Assembly: GCA_036346225.1 (NCBI GenBank)
Contig: JARFIW010001104.1
Coordinates: 7,590,001-7,654,000, forward strand
Source: Platerodrilus igneus
Lineage: Eukaryota > Arthropoda > Insecta > Coleoptera > Lycidae
Length of the DNA: 64,000 nt
Direction of reading: 5' to 3'
In this document: piece after piece, positions 44,168-56,685 of the stretch
Layout: each line of letters begins with the position of its first letter
Numbering within the stretch: the stretch's first letter is position 1
Position numbers and translations under genes: made by a program
The notes under the pieces: model-generated
The model's database searches: none
What the model was told of the DNA's origin: nothing
Seen by the model: the letters and a program-made list of their open reading frames with translations, nothing else

Positions 44168-44172
<5 letters not shown>
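43489..44172 (+). repeat. LTR-like copy C5 with 140 bp flank and a TGGCGCC site
   Basis: The 545 bp LTR-like part (43489-44034) starts TTGCTGTGATATTG and ends TATCATAGCA. It matches C2 closely (AAAGCAATTCTAGAACACAC, CCAGCAAAAATATC, GACCTTTTTGATGACTCTTA). The following 140 bp match the internal flank of C4 and contain TGGCGCCCAACGTG at about 44076-44089, which looks like a tRNA primer-binding site placed after an LTR. The element stops at TTGTTCCCAATATAT in a (TA)n array. Confidence 0.7.

Positions 44173-44210
<38 letters not shown>
44173..44210. repeat. (TA)n microsatellite
   Basis: AT array between copy C5 and direct repeat DR2. Confidence 0.9.
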
Positions 44211-44212
<2 letters not shown>

Positions 44213-44349
44213 AAGTGTACCTAATAGCTAAAAGAGTATAAACAGAATTTTGTTGTTTGAAGGTTGTGTATATGCCAAATGAAGCCAAAGATCAGATCAC
44301 GTAACTGCAAAATTTGTGTTTGCCGTACTTTACAAATGGTAAAGTATTT
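44211..44349 (+). repeat. 139 bp direct repeat DR2
   Basis: Partner of DR1 (43295-43433). The two copies flank C5 together with its (TA)n borders. Confidence 0.9.
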
Positions 44350-46429
44350 GAAGTATATTAGTCAGAGTAGAAGTGCCAATACGTAAAACAAATGACTTGA
44401 TGACGTGAGAAAACGTAGTATTCAGGGATTTATACTAAGTTGTGCGTTGATAAGCCAAAGAGAGTAAATTTGCTGATCTAAAAGCCAGTTGCGTCTGTGG
44501 AAATTCACTATTCACCACACAGAGCCAGGTTTATATGTGAAACATTTCGGCACTTATTTATTAGAATCAACCTTTGGACAAACTTGTAGTATCAAAATTA
44601 TATGTGAAAATATTGTATCAAAACTGATTGGAGTGCAACGCGGTCATATGAACCAATGATTGAACATTTAATAATAAAATTGTAAAGTGTAAACGATGAT
44701 GATATAGGTATTAGTGACACAAACTAGTTGGGACGATTTAATTGGATGTTGGGTTTGTTAAAAATGTATAAAGAGTAGGCATAATTTAAAGATGGTATCA
44801 CATAGGTAAACATAATAAGAGGAGATCGATTTCAATTAATTTTTGCGAAACCTGACACACCCTGTATACTGGGAAGAAATTTCAAAAAAGTGATATTTAC
44901 AAATATACTATGGTATATGGTAAAATTTTCTGCATCTTGAAAATTAACATAAGTTGTGTATTAGTGCAGTGGCAATGTATCTAATCGGGGTCATTTTTTC
45001 TAAAAACAGTTGAATATGTCAAAAACTAAAAGGAATAGACAGATACAATTTGATATCAAATTAAAGCTCTTTTTATGGGCTATCTGTCTACTCCCTTCTA
45101 GGTAATAGCGTAATGTATACGTATTTGTAGCTGTTCGAAAATATTGATATCAAAGAAATGCACGACATTATTCCGTGATTGACGGCAATAGAAAACACTG
45201 TAGCAAAAAAGAAATATCAGTGAAATATTTACTTCGGCAATTACAAACAAAGTTAATTTTCCACATGAACTAAACTTGAAAGTGAATAATTTCGTAACTT
45301 GAAAAAATACCGATAATGAATTTTAAATCATAGTTTTTTGTAAGTTCTTTTATATATAGGGTCTAAACACTATCTAACAGCTTGTCTATTTTACATAATA
45401 ACTTGAATAATGAATAGGATTTTCCGGAAAATAAACAACAATAAACCAATTATAAAGTTTCTCTAATACAGAAACTATTAATGATATTAAACTTCGAGAT
45501 AAATATTTAATCTTGAAGAAATGTTGACAAATTGTATTTTAAGTATTTAAATTTCTAGTAAAATCCCTATATGTACAGGATTCAACATAATCTTAAAAAC
45601 TTTCCTATGTTTCATAATTAATTTTTTCTAAAATAAATAATAAACTAACTTTTGGTATTACTCTCAATATGGAATCTTTTAACTTCTATCGTTACTAAAG
45701 GAATGTTTTAGTCTTTTAATCAAGACGATTAATTATAAAAACGATAACGGGTCCGTCGTAAAATTAAGGTAATGAGCTGGAGAACTCGTTAAAAAAAAAT
45801 TTTAATAGAGCATAGCCTTCTAATAGGTAATTATGTCTTCCTTCGACTTAAGCATTTTAACTTATTGCTGTATGCAGGAATGTTTCGATGAAAGTAGTTT
45901 AATTGGGTTTCAGTGCTAATATATTCTACAATTCTTTGTATTTCAAGTACCGGTCTAAAAAGCAGGAAAGGGAAAACACTTGATAAATCAAGAAAGAAGA
46001 GTAATTTGTTATACGATCGTAAAAGAATTCCAACAAGAATAGCGAGGCGTTAATTTACATAGAAATTTATCCGCTGTTTTGTTTACGACTGTTTGTTTTG
46101 TACCAGAAACGGTACCGAAAGAAGGATTGTAGGAGTTGGGATCTATTAGCTTGTCCGTTTTGTCCATTCTTTAGAAATAGGTTTAAAATACAAAAATGTG
46201 ATACGCAGTAAGTAGATAAGATTTAGGCATTCAAGCAAAAAGAATCACTTTTTACATGTATTCTCCCATATGAAAAGCTAAGGTCCAAAGAAACCAGTTT
46301 TGTGAGTTCCAAATTCCATTCACCCCACTTAACCACCACATGACGAATTACAAGATACCTCGCTCACGTGGCTTTTATATTGATGCCATGCCATATTAAC
46401 CCGCTACCATCCCCTTATGGCCGTTTGCT
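44350..46429. other. AT-rich noncoding DNA
   Basis: No gene was recognised. ACACCCTGTA, the reverse complement of the Tc1-like tip motif, lies at 44857-44866, without a visible partner nearby. Confidence 0.5.
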
Positions 46430-46677
46430 TCCTGTCTTAAAGGCAATAGATATAATAAAAAGCAAATAATATTTTCTGCAGTCCGAAGTTTAGTTAATTC
46501 AAAGTTATAAATAATCAGGTAATTGTTTTGTAACGACTATGCAAGTATTTGTTTGATTTGCATTGAAAAATTCCCTAAGTAGATTTACAGATATATCTTA
46601 GTAACTTTGAATTAATTAAACTGCGGACTGCAGAAAATATTTGCTTTTTATTATGTCTAATGTCCTTAAGGTAGAAA
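46430..46677. mobile_element. Foldback (hairpin) repeat, MITE-like
   Basis: Arms of about 75 bp (46430-46508 and 46602-46677) are inverted copies of each other, containing ATATTTTCTGCAGTCCG and TTAATTCAAAGTTA, with a 93 bp loop. No coding content. A loop and one-arm copy recurs at 47112-47216, so this is a mobile or amplified family. No target duplication was identified with confidence. Confidence 0.7.
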
Positions 46678-46852
46678 ACGAACGACGCCAAGAGAGGTAC
46701 GTTACTTTTAGCGCATTAAATTATGATTGTAACATTACTTAAATCCCAAGGCCTAGTGTCCTTAAGACAGAAAACTTACGACGCCAAGAGAGGTACGTTA
46801 CTTGTAGCGCATAAAATTATGATTGTAACATTACTTAAACCCCAAGGGCAGA
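46661..46852 (+). repeat. Two-unit tandem duplication, 96 bp period
   Basis: Units 46661-46756 and 46757-46852 both begin TGTCCTTAAG and share GACGCCAAGAGAGGTACGTT and ATTATGATTGTAACATTACT. The first unit overlaps the right arm of the foldback repeat, so duplication followed or accompanied its insertion. Confidence 0.9.
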
Positions 46853-47111
46853 ACGTATATGTATGGCCATCTATAAAATTACGGTATAGATTCAAATCAA
46901 TTTCTGCACCTTTTCATTTTTAGTGCTGGTTTTAGTTACCTAACGACAGTTTATTTATACACATGCCAGTATACAAAAGTTTCCTAACGCTTATATTGAG
47001 TTTGCTTGATATTTTTGCTGGGGTTTAAAGCTAATTCATTCTGACGAGGCCCAACAGGCAAAAACCAGGTCAATGGATATTTTCCTCTCTAATGAAACGA
47101 TCAAGTTAAGT

Positions 47112-47216
47112 GTTTTGTAACAACTATGCAAATATTAGTTCGATTTGTGTAGGTAGATTTGCTTAGTGAATTTACAAATACATTTTAGTAACTGCGGACT
47201 ACAGAAAATATTTGCC
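47112..47216 (+). repeat. Second, partial copy of the foldback family
   Basis: It matches the loop and right arm of 46430-46677: TGTTTTGTAAC, ACTATGCAA, GTAGATTT, TTTAGTAAC, then TGCGGACTACAGAAAATATT. The left arm is missing. Confidence 0.75.
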
Positions 47217-47471
47217 GTGAGCTGCTAGCTTAAAGCTGTCCAACCGTTGGGCACCAATAAAGGATGCTATAACTGTTAGCTGCGAAAATATGCCCCTATG
47301 CTAGGCTTTAATAATAGATATTATGGAAACAAAAATGATCTGATGTGGATTATTACCAGAAGATGCCCGTATCAACTTGCTAGCTCAGATGATACGAAAC
47401 AAGAAATTTTAATATCACAATTCTAATGACATAAAATATTTATAAACAATTCTTCAAGTTATATTACTCGC

Positions 47472-47559
47472 TGCACTCACAAACATTTCGGGTGGGGCAT
47501 TGGGGACGTGGCCGCAAGTATAGCAGCCCTTATTCACATTATAATGCACTCACAAACAT
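47472..47559. mobile_element. 58 bp insertion of Jockey-LINE sequence with target duplication
   Basis: 47488-47547 matches the Jockey ORF1 remnant at 26782-26840 (CATTGGGGACGTGGCCGCAA, TTATAATGC). It is flanked by the direct repeat TGCACTCACAAACAT (47472-47486 and 47545-47559). The true duplication may be 12 bp, since ATGC also belongs to the source. Confidence 0.75.
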
Positions 47560-50500
47560 CTTTCTTCAACATATTATTTAAAAGATTTACTTACACACTC
47601 AGGCATAAAACTTATAGATGCAATTTACAACTTAAGTCCAAAAAAAACAAAACTTCATAACTATTAAATATTAGTACAGTCTTCTTACAATCCTTGTTTA
47701 TAATTAGTAACCCCAAACTTATCTTATGTAAGTCACAACATTCTCTTTTTGAGATATATGAATAATTTGAATATCTTGTTTAAAAAAAATACGTTTAAGG
47801 GAACTGCTGAGGTACCTCAAATACGTTTTGTAAGAGTCAAGCTACCTCGAAATTTGACCTCAAAAAAATATCAGAAAATTATCCACTCACAAGTCATGCG
47901 TCACAATTTTATGCAAGCTTAACCTACTTAAAATAATTTTAAGACGCAAATATCCTTCAAAAAATTTAAACAAAGATATACTTGCGTTATAGCCATTAAA
48001 TTTTACAAGATTCATAAAGACTTTGTTGATTAAATCTCCATCTCCATTTTGTACTATAATAACTGCATCGGACGATCAGTTTTTAATTCCACTGTTTGTT
48101 TTCATTAACTTCATACTTCCATTTACGTTTTCATAACTCAATAAGATTTTACTTTTGCCAGTCAAAGTTTACTTCATAAGCTGGAAAGAAATCATTGCTT
48201 ATACCTTAAAGTAAATGAAGTGACCTTGCACTTACTTCAATTTATTACAATTCGTAGTGACTCCAAACACATTATGGGTCAGTGTCTTTAGAGAAACCGT
48301 TCTTAACTCTTTACCGACTATCAGTGAATGATCGCTCTTGAATGACTGACCTGTTCTTAATTATTATACCGCCTTTTATATAAAAAGTTTAAGTTCCGTA
48401 ATCATCTACACTTCTCCAGTTGATATGATGTAATTTCAACAAAACTGTTGTCAGTGGCTAGCTTACGTTATCTAAATTGGCTAATTTATGAGGTCATAGA
48501 AATGTTACTATCTTCCTTAATTGGTGTGGTTTAAAAGGGCGAATGTAAAATTCTCATTCGTTATCGCTTTACCATAATTTAAGGGCCATTAAAAAATCTT
48601 ATTGCGCTCTACTATCTCGCTAATTGGGTTGTTCATTCGTGTTAGGTGCTATCGTATAGATAATTAGTGGTCATTTGTAATTTATGGGTTCATTTATAAC
48701 CAGGGATTTATAAATTCTCTCATTATAAGAATCTGGAGAATTAACATAGAAAAATCTAGAAAGATTGAAGTTAGCTTCTTGCAGTTAAAATACATGCTTT
48801 TTGTAAAATAAAGTTTTCTACATTATTTAACATACTTATTTATAAGGATGAATATTTACATATTACAACTCATTTTACGACCGTTTCAAACTGTATAAAA
48901 TGCATTTTTAGAACGGGTTTTTAAATCATACTTAGTTTTAGAATTAGAATAATACGAATGTTCAATCAAGAGATGATTTTGTACTTTCGCTTATTCTACA
49001 TGTTTAGAGTTTGTTTTAAATAGTGCTCCTCATCATAACATGTTGTAAGGTTAAAACGCACTGTCAGACAGAAACAGAAACAAGTTAATTAGGGACCTGC
49101 ACGAATCACGATTGCGTATAAAAAGATAAGGGAATTCAGAAATACCAGACTAACTACAAATGCGGAGAGTAGGATGGTTCACAAACACAAAGAAAGGACA
49201 TCGTCATCGAGTTTTTATTTACAATAAAAATAAAATTTCTATTTTAAACAAAAAAATTAATAAAAAGTTACATTTTACGGACAATTTGAATAATTAAAAT
49301 ACGAAGTGCGCATTTCGTAGTGTAACATGCAACAAAAACTATTCGGTCTTGAACAAAAAATAAAATTTAGGCTTTTTTTTAGACAAATATTTTACGATAC
49401 ATATAGTACATTTAGGATACTCTCTAATTAAGCAATTAAAAATAATAATGAATACCAGTGAAGCCAGTTGTTCAAATGGGTTTGATACACGTATTTTGCC
49501 CGTCGGCGTAATGCAACTTTGGTTTATCCCTTGGTATGAAAAAAAGGAAAACAAGGTCGTATATCTTCACGAGGCGGGATACTTATCTTGCATCTATATC
49601 TGTGGGGACGAAACAGCTAAACATATTGAACTACTCGCTCACTGATGAAGCGTCACAACAGTAGCTAGATCATTAATGTTGCGATCATAACTGCAACAGC
49701 GGCCTACGCCAGAAAGCATTTGGTCTACATAGAAGAACAATTGGACCTACGTAGAAGATCGATGCATCCAGGAATTCAACTTCATGAAAAAGACGTGCAT
49801 CGTTCTTGAAGTAATAAAATTAACTAAATAGAAAGCACATTCTAGGACGACAAAAGGCAGGATCAAAGTACTAGTTAGTTTAGAAAACGATAATATAATC
49901 GATTCAAATATTAAGAGTAACACATGTCAAAAGAACACTTCTAAAGTCATTGTAGTGCATAAATAGATAACGAAAACCGGTAAATTTGACTACAATTGCC
50001 TTTGGCAATCACATTTGTAGAAAATTTTTGCTATTCAAATTTATATTACTACTCCTAAATAAAGCGAATATATTTTTTCAGAAAACAAGAATCGTAGATA
50101 CCCGAATACATTTGCTGTGTTATATCAAACAACAGAGATAAATTGAGCTACTTTGACATAAACAAAATGCACTAATAGCATTCTACAGTGTTGAACAAGT
50201 ACTTGTTTCAATTGTATTATACCTTGCCTTTGTTTAAAATACACTTATTAAATTTTGTTATAACTAAAAAATTCTCGATATCGAGGTCTCTCCCAAATAC
50301 AACTCCATTACTGGGGTAACTAAATATCTTTGTACAGTTTTGCCTGTTCACATAGTTCCTAAATAAATTTGCGCCAAATTAACCCTAAACTTAAATTCCA
50401 TTGAAATTCAATAATTGCTATATAAATACAATATACGTTCCTAAAAGATAAACCTAATTTTCTAGTATCAAACTAGCTAGATATTACTAAAATAAATTCT

Positions 50501-52990
50501 AAAGAAAACACTAAATCAAATCCATCAACAATACTATCACTCCAATTTTGCCGTTTTTCACATTAAGTTACATGACATTCTAAATCCCATTTCTGGAAAT
50601 GTCGTTAATAACAAACATAGAAAACGGTTAAATACCAATTTGTCTTTTATCATTTTAGAGTCCATTTAAAATACTAAAGATATATGCTTTAACTAACACT
50701 AAATTCCACCAACAAAACGTACATTTAAAATCAAAACATACACATTACCTAATATTTTAAAATGTTCTAACTTCCTTGCACGATAACTTCATGCTTAAAT
50801 TTGAATAACACGATTCCGTCGCATGTCATCGTTCAACAAACTAATTACTTTCACAAGTGATTATTTTCATATTTCATAAACACCAACCATTCATATTTAC
50901 AACCACATGCACATACTTAATAAGCATAAACATAAAAGCTTATAGTTACTCACGGTATAGTTCATCTGTTAATAGATTAAGGGTGTCAAGAAAATATGCC
51001 TTTTAATTTTTCTTCCTGCAAACAACAGCTCGCTTAACACAATCAATCTACTTATTAAGCTATATCCACAGGTAGCCATTTTCTTACGGCGCAAATGAGT
51101 TTTCATAATCCCGTACACGGATTAACATTCTTTGCCAAATCTGCAGATGAAGGTATACAATAGCTCGCGCACAGTTTAACTTCCTCTTCAAAAAAGTCCA
51201 TGCTACATCTTGAAGCTGCATTTTGTCCACCAACTTTTTACTTGTCCTCATACCAATTCTCAACAGCGCGGCTCTTCCGCTTGATTACTAGTTTGTGTGA
51301 CTACATTTCAACATTTCTAATTACATTCTTACGAATAATTATTTTTCCTTTCTTTCGGGTGTCAACTAGTGTAATTTCTCCAACTCTTCACACGTTCTGG
51401 AAGGACGCGGGGTGTATAACAGTCTTAATATTGAGCTTATGATTAAATCAAGTGAACAATGCGTGATGTCCTATGCGTAATTATTGTCAAACTGCTCAAC
51501 AATTCCGCAATTAGACACATTGAAAAAAATTTTTATTCAATTTATGTTTGACTTGTCTATTGAAATTATGAGTAACCTGATATTTGTGAGTTTCACTAAA
51601 TAAGCGCATCTGTTTTTAAGCAATTAATTACATTGTACTAACCTTATTTTTATCTTGTCTTGTTACATTATAAACTATAACTGAAATTATTTCGGTGTAT
51701 TATTAATGGAATTATTTCTATTGAACAGTGTACAAAAACTTTTTTAATTTTATGTAAAAGATGCATAACATTAAACTCTGTCTACCCCTTTTTGTGGTTT
51801 TGAAATAATTATGAACCTGAGTTAGCTTCCACAGAAAAGAACTAGGCTTTTGTGATTTTTAGTTTAAGGCCCGACTGCCCTTTATTGGGACTAAAAATTT
51901 GTTAAAAGTCATACCTAATGTACACTACTGTTCGTGAAATTAGAATATACAGGGTACGTCAATATTAATTTTATTCGTTTATGATTAATTTTGGTTTTCT
52001 ATCTGGTGCCTATTTAATGTAACGCCAACATGTTACAAAGTTTTAAATAGTAAAATGTAAGGAAAAATTGTATATGATTTATAATATAGAGCTTGAGCTA
52101 TGTACTATAGATTAATTGTACATTGTTCTATCAGAAGTCAGCTTCAACTGTATAAACTGTTAATTTGAGTTAGCAGTTTCAATATTTGTAAATAGCTAGA
52201 ATACATTAGCTCAGGTGGTTGTACCAGAGACAAAAACAACTGTACAATCTTCGGAAAGCAAGCGATCAACCACCAAAGGTACTCATTTAGAGTTAAGTGC
52301 TATTAAATACTTAAAGAAGATTATACTTACTGCTAGGAGACTTTTTAAAGATTGCTTGCCACTCGTGCGTACTTAGAAGCTGCTTGAGATTGCTTTCTGT
52401 TACCTGCAACAAATACATTGTTAGGTATTTTAAAAGAGTTTAAAACTATTACTGTATCAGATGGTGAGCGATTTAGTCAAATTCTGCTTTCTGCGTGTCA
52501 TTGCTATGAATATTAAAAATAGCACGAGCAATTTTTTGGTCACTATCAAAATATAGCTACCTTTGAGATCTCGGAGAGGATCCGGTACGTAATAACGTTG
52601 TAAGGTTAATGCATTAATTAAGCAAACTTTATGAATAGAAAAGTATTTATTAATTTAAGTTAGTTAAATAAAGTTTAAGACGAAAATATCTTTAACATTG
52701 AATAGAGTGTGGGTGGTTTACATTTGATAACGGGGCATTTCATTATGATATTAGAATAGGCCAAGTAAATAAACCGCAATAATGTTCGGGATTTTACATT
52801 AGTCGTATTCAACTAGAAATATTAGCAATAAAGATCGTGGACCTCACCGCCCACACTAATATTTGTTTCAATTTACATGGCATTCAAGAAACAACAAAAT
52901 CATAAATTGTCATAAAATTAATACGTTCACACAAACTGAAGACATTGAACTTCACAATGAAAAAGTTTTGGATGCACACATTGTGATAAC
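47560..52990. other. Gene-free AT-rich DNA
   Basis: In 5.4 kb I find no coding exon, RNA gene or clear repeat. Short frames such as 49448-49645 (+) and 51200-51442 (+) have no family resemblance. TACAGGGTAC at 51949-51958 resembles Tc1-like tips but has no partner nearby. Confidence 0.5.
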
Positions 52991-53165
52991 GTAATTTTTT
53001 TTTTGTTGGTTATCCGAACCGGAGGAGTGGAAAGCTTTTATAGCCAAAGTGTGGGACTCTCCAAGCCGCATACCCACTAAAACCACCCCCCTGGCGGGTG
53101 CATATGCCAAACGGCTCCGCCGCACTGCAGCCTAAAAGGCTTATTGTGCTGACCCTGGTTATGTA

Positions 53166-54310
53166 TTATACCCTATCTGCAAGGCCAGCACCCCGAATCA
53201 TAGAGAACAGGTGCCTTAATGAAAGGGTATCGACTTTCTTCGGATCTAGCTTTGGTCGTACGAATAGCCGCTGTCTCGTTCTGTCAAACGCCTCGGATCT
53301 GCATAGTACATACATTGCAGTCTCCGGTTCCTCTGAGTATAGTCTGTATTCGAGGTCTTCGTTATATTTATGCATCCTCTGGAGGTGATCTTTGACAGAC
53401 GTATGTCCTGTCAGAAACCACACAGTGATCCGAGTTGTTCTCTGCTTAAATGAAGCAGTTCCTGGATTCTGTTTTTGCTAGGCCCCTTTACCAGCGCTTT
53501 GCTATGTGTTAGTCCTGGTCTATTCTGCCAGTCTCTTTGGTGTTCCCTGCACATCCATTCGCTAATATAGCTTCGGATGGCAGCTTTGATGACTCCCAAG
53601 GCAGGTTCAGCACCGATAAATGGTCCTTGCGTCCCCCGTTTTGCAAGTTCATCTGCAATTTCATTTCCCTTGAGTCCGTGATGGCCTGGCACCCACGGCA
53701 ATGTAACAGAGTTCTGTTGTGCCAGTCCATTAACTGCCTCAATACATTCCCACACCAGTCTAGATGACACCTTCTGACTTGTTAGACCCTTGAGTACCGC
53801 CTGGCTGTCAGACACAATATAAATATGTCTTTTAATAAAGGCATCTCTTATACTTTCGCGCACGCTTTGCAGTATGGCGTATATTTCCGTTTGGAAAACG
53901 ATAGCGTTTGCCCCTAAAGGATCACTTAAACGTACATCCGGTCTCTCCCTGAAGAGTCCAGATCCGGATCCGGTCTCGCTCTTAGAGCCATCCATGTACC
54001 AGACCATGCTGCCCGGAGGTAATCTACCCTTCATTTTTTCCTCTCCACATCCTGGGTAAGTTTTAAAGAGTGTATCCGGCGGATGCTGGGGAGTTATTTG
54101 TTCTGAACGCATCTCACACAGATGCCCCCAATTTCTCCCAAGCAATCTCGTATGTTTCGTACCTTCAATAATCCTAGACTGAAGGTTCTTAAGTCTGTAT
54201 AGTCCAAGCCTTGCCTTCCCACCACTACCAAGTGTAGTGGGGGAAGCCCAAGGAGAGTCTCCATAGCAGCAGTGGGTGTGGGACACATCGCCCTTGTAAT
54301 ACTTAGACAA
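53166..54310 (-). pseudogene. LINE RNase H and C-terminal domain
   Basis: An open frame of 299 codons (54310-53411) carries RNase H: MVWYMDGSKSETGSG (Asp), IVFQTEIYAILQSV (Glu), IYIVSDSQAVLKGL (Asp) and WVPGHHGLKGNEIADELAKR (His, Asp). All catalytic positions are intact. It ends at a stop after GSLCGF. A further frame (53423-53166) begins WFLTGHTSVKDHLQRM and continues to the C-terminus. The usual C-terminal Cys/His motif can only be glimpsed as LYSEEPETAMYVLCRSEAF. Confidence 0.85.
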
Positions 54311-54440
54311 GCCAGTATCTGGATCTTGCCCAACTTTATTTTGGTGTTTGATTGTTCAGCCTTGGGCTAGCATACCAACGCTGCATATGTTATTGCTGGT
54401 CTGACAACACTAGTGTACAACCAGTGTACCATGTTTGGTC

Positions 54441-55318
54441 TTAGCCCCCAGGTTTCCGCTTGCGTACGGTCTTATCGATCTGCAGATTCCATGTAAATTT
54501 GGAGTCCAGAGTGACTCCCAAGTACACCTCTTTGCCTGACAGGCCAATTTCGTTACCGTTAAGGAAGAAGGGTGTAATGCTCTCAATCTTTCCTCTCCGG
54601 GTGAAAGGTACTAAGGTGGACTTTTGGGGGTTGACTCTAGGGCCTTCCCTCATTGCCCATCTCTCTATTATTTTCAAGGCTTCTTGCATTCGGTCCCTGA
54701 TAATATTATTATATTTACCATCCACTAAGACTGCTAAATCATCAGCAAATCCCAGCGGGGTAAACCCTTCTCTGCTCAGTTCGCACAGCAGCCCGTCCGT
54801 GACCAGGTTCCACAACAGGGGCATTTGCGGGCATCCCCTAGCCACCCGGACTGCCATGGTTTCGCCAAGCAGTTCTGTGACTGCCGCCCTTTCACTTAAC
54901 ATGCAGTTTATCCACTTTCAGCAAGTTTTCTCCATCCCAACTTATCTGGTGACCGTCGAGCTGGAGCTAAAGGATGTATTATCAAAGGCTCCCTCGATGT
55001 CCAAGAAGGCACATAGAAGGATCTCTTTGTTAGCTAGAGTCTTTTCAGCCATGGAAACTAGGTGATGAATAGCTGACTCTGTTGAATGTCCTGCTTTAAA
55101 AGCAAACTGGTTCGAGTGTAATGGGTTAATTGCCAAAACACTCCCCCTGATATGCTTGTCAAGCAGTTTTCCATCGTCTTAAGAATAAAGGACATAAGAC
55201 TGCTGGCTCTGTAAGATTTTGCCTGTGAGTGGTCCGTACGACGAGGTTTAGCGATAAAGGCTACCCTAGTTATCATCCAACTGCACGGAATATATTGGAA
55301 TGCCAAGCTAACCCTCAA
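54441..55318 (-). pseudogene. LINE reverse transcriptase core
   Basis: From 55318 downward: WMITRVAFIAKPRRTDHSQA with a following YRASSLMSFILKTMEN, NQFAFKAGHSTESAIHHL, LLCAFLDIEGAFDNTSF (first Asp), VARGCPQMPLLWNLV and GFTPLGFADDLAVLVDG (FADD near 54735). The thumb GPRVNPQKSTLVPFTR and LSGKEVYLGVTLDSKFTW follow. Gln-Gly in the usual CPQGG is changed to CPQMP. Three frameshifts separate the pieces. Confidence 0.85.
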
Positions 55319-55330
55319 AACTCTGCAGAT

Positions 55331-56543
55331 CTACTTCAGCAGAAGGTTTGATCCGTTTTGTAGCATGGCTGGGATAATCCCGTCAATGCCGCGAACTTTA
55401 TATGGTTTGAAAGTATTTATCGCCCATTTAATTTTTTGGAAGGTAATCACCTTCTTCGCTACTGTCCAGTCTTCCTGAGATGCCCTCCTTTCGGGGACAT
55501 CAGGCCCCTGGACTTGCCACTCAAAAGGTGATTGTTGCAGTTTGGTCCAACCAGGGAACTGAGTTTGGAGCAAAAGAGCCATCGTCTCCTTCTCATTCCT
55601 GGTAGAACTACTGTCTCCCATAAACAGTGAGCCAATAGATCTCTGGGTGTCTTTCGAGAGAATTCTTTGAAGTCTGGCGCATTCAGGATATCCTTCGATA
55701 TCTTCACAGTACCTCCTCCATGATTCTCTCTTGGCTTTTCTCAGATCTTTGTTATACGCAGTGAGAGTCCGCTTGTACACCGCGCAATTCCCTAATTTTT
55801 TGCTTCGTTAAATAAAGTTCTTACCTCTCCCTTCAGTTGTCTAAGTTTAGAGTTCCACCACAGAACCTTCCTAGTAGTTCTCTCCAACTGAGGGCAGTTT
55901 TCGTTATATGCTGAGGCAACCACGTTGGTAATATTCCCCGCGGCCATTTCAATATCCAGACAGCTTTGCACTGTTAAAACTTTGCTTGCAAGGTACCTAT
56001 CCAGGTCCAACTTATAGTTACCCCAGTCGGTTTTTCTTGGGTTGCGATAAAATTTCTTCACCTGGTTGAGCCCGTTGAAAGAAAATCTTATGTATCTGTG
56101 GTCTGAACAGCTCTCCTTATCAGACTCATGCCAGTTCTTAACTAAGATGCTTATGTATGGCGAACATATAGTTATATCAATGACTTCCATCCTACGTCTA
56201 TTTACGAAGGTTGAAGTATTATCTTTATTCAAAATGTCTAAATGATTTGCCATTATGAATTGCATTATTGCTACACCTCTAAGATTGGTCCCATACTGCC
56301 CCATACTGTGTGGTGAGCATTTGCGTCGCTACCAATGACGAGGTGAGATCTATCCGCTCTGCACCTAGCCACCAGCGCCTCTTGTTTCCTTGAGGGCGAG
56401 AGGCCGGGAGAGTAAAACGGAAGATAGGCAGATCCTAGTGTAATCTCCGTGGGTCCACCTCCTCCTAGTCTCACCTTAACCGTCACAAGGTCTTGTTGAC
56501 AAAATTCTGCAACCGATTGAGGTTGTTGTTGATTAGTATACAA
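55331..56543 (-). pseudogene. LINE endonuclease and spacer
   Basis: Frames 56543-56271 and 56304-55792 contain EITLGSAYLPFYSPG, HLVIGSDANAHHTVWGS, MEVIDITICSPYISILV and CSDHRYIRFSF (terminal SDH), all typical of LINE endonucleases. GSDANAHH matches the SDANAHH variant of R1/LOA-type elements. The spacer frame 55780-55331 includes KAKRESWRRYCEDIEGYPE and ends VRGIDGIIPAMLQNG, the RT entry motif. The first part of the endonuclease (NxNxxR) is missing or hidden in frame shifts. Confidence 0.8.
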
Positions 56544-56685
56544 GTTCTGGGTCTATCAGAAGACATACTATATACAAGTGCCCCACCGATCGAACCTAGT
56601 CCTAGCACCTTTCCGTTGCAAACCCAAGGTTCCTGGATAAGGGCTATGTCGCAGTCCCCCATCAGCTTACTTAGGGCTGCTGATG

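Noticed and set aside
49339..49645. Overlapping frames on both strands at 49.3-49.6 kb
   Set aside because: Short, no motifs, and no convincing splice sites in frame.
54460..55065. Plus-strand 201-codon frame
   Set aside because: It overlaps the minus-strand LINE RT, whose motifs (GFADDLAVL) are clear; the plus frame has no family resemblance.
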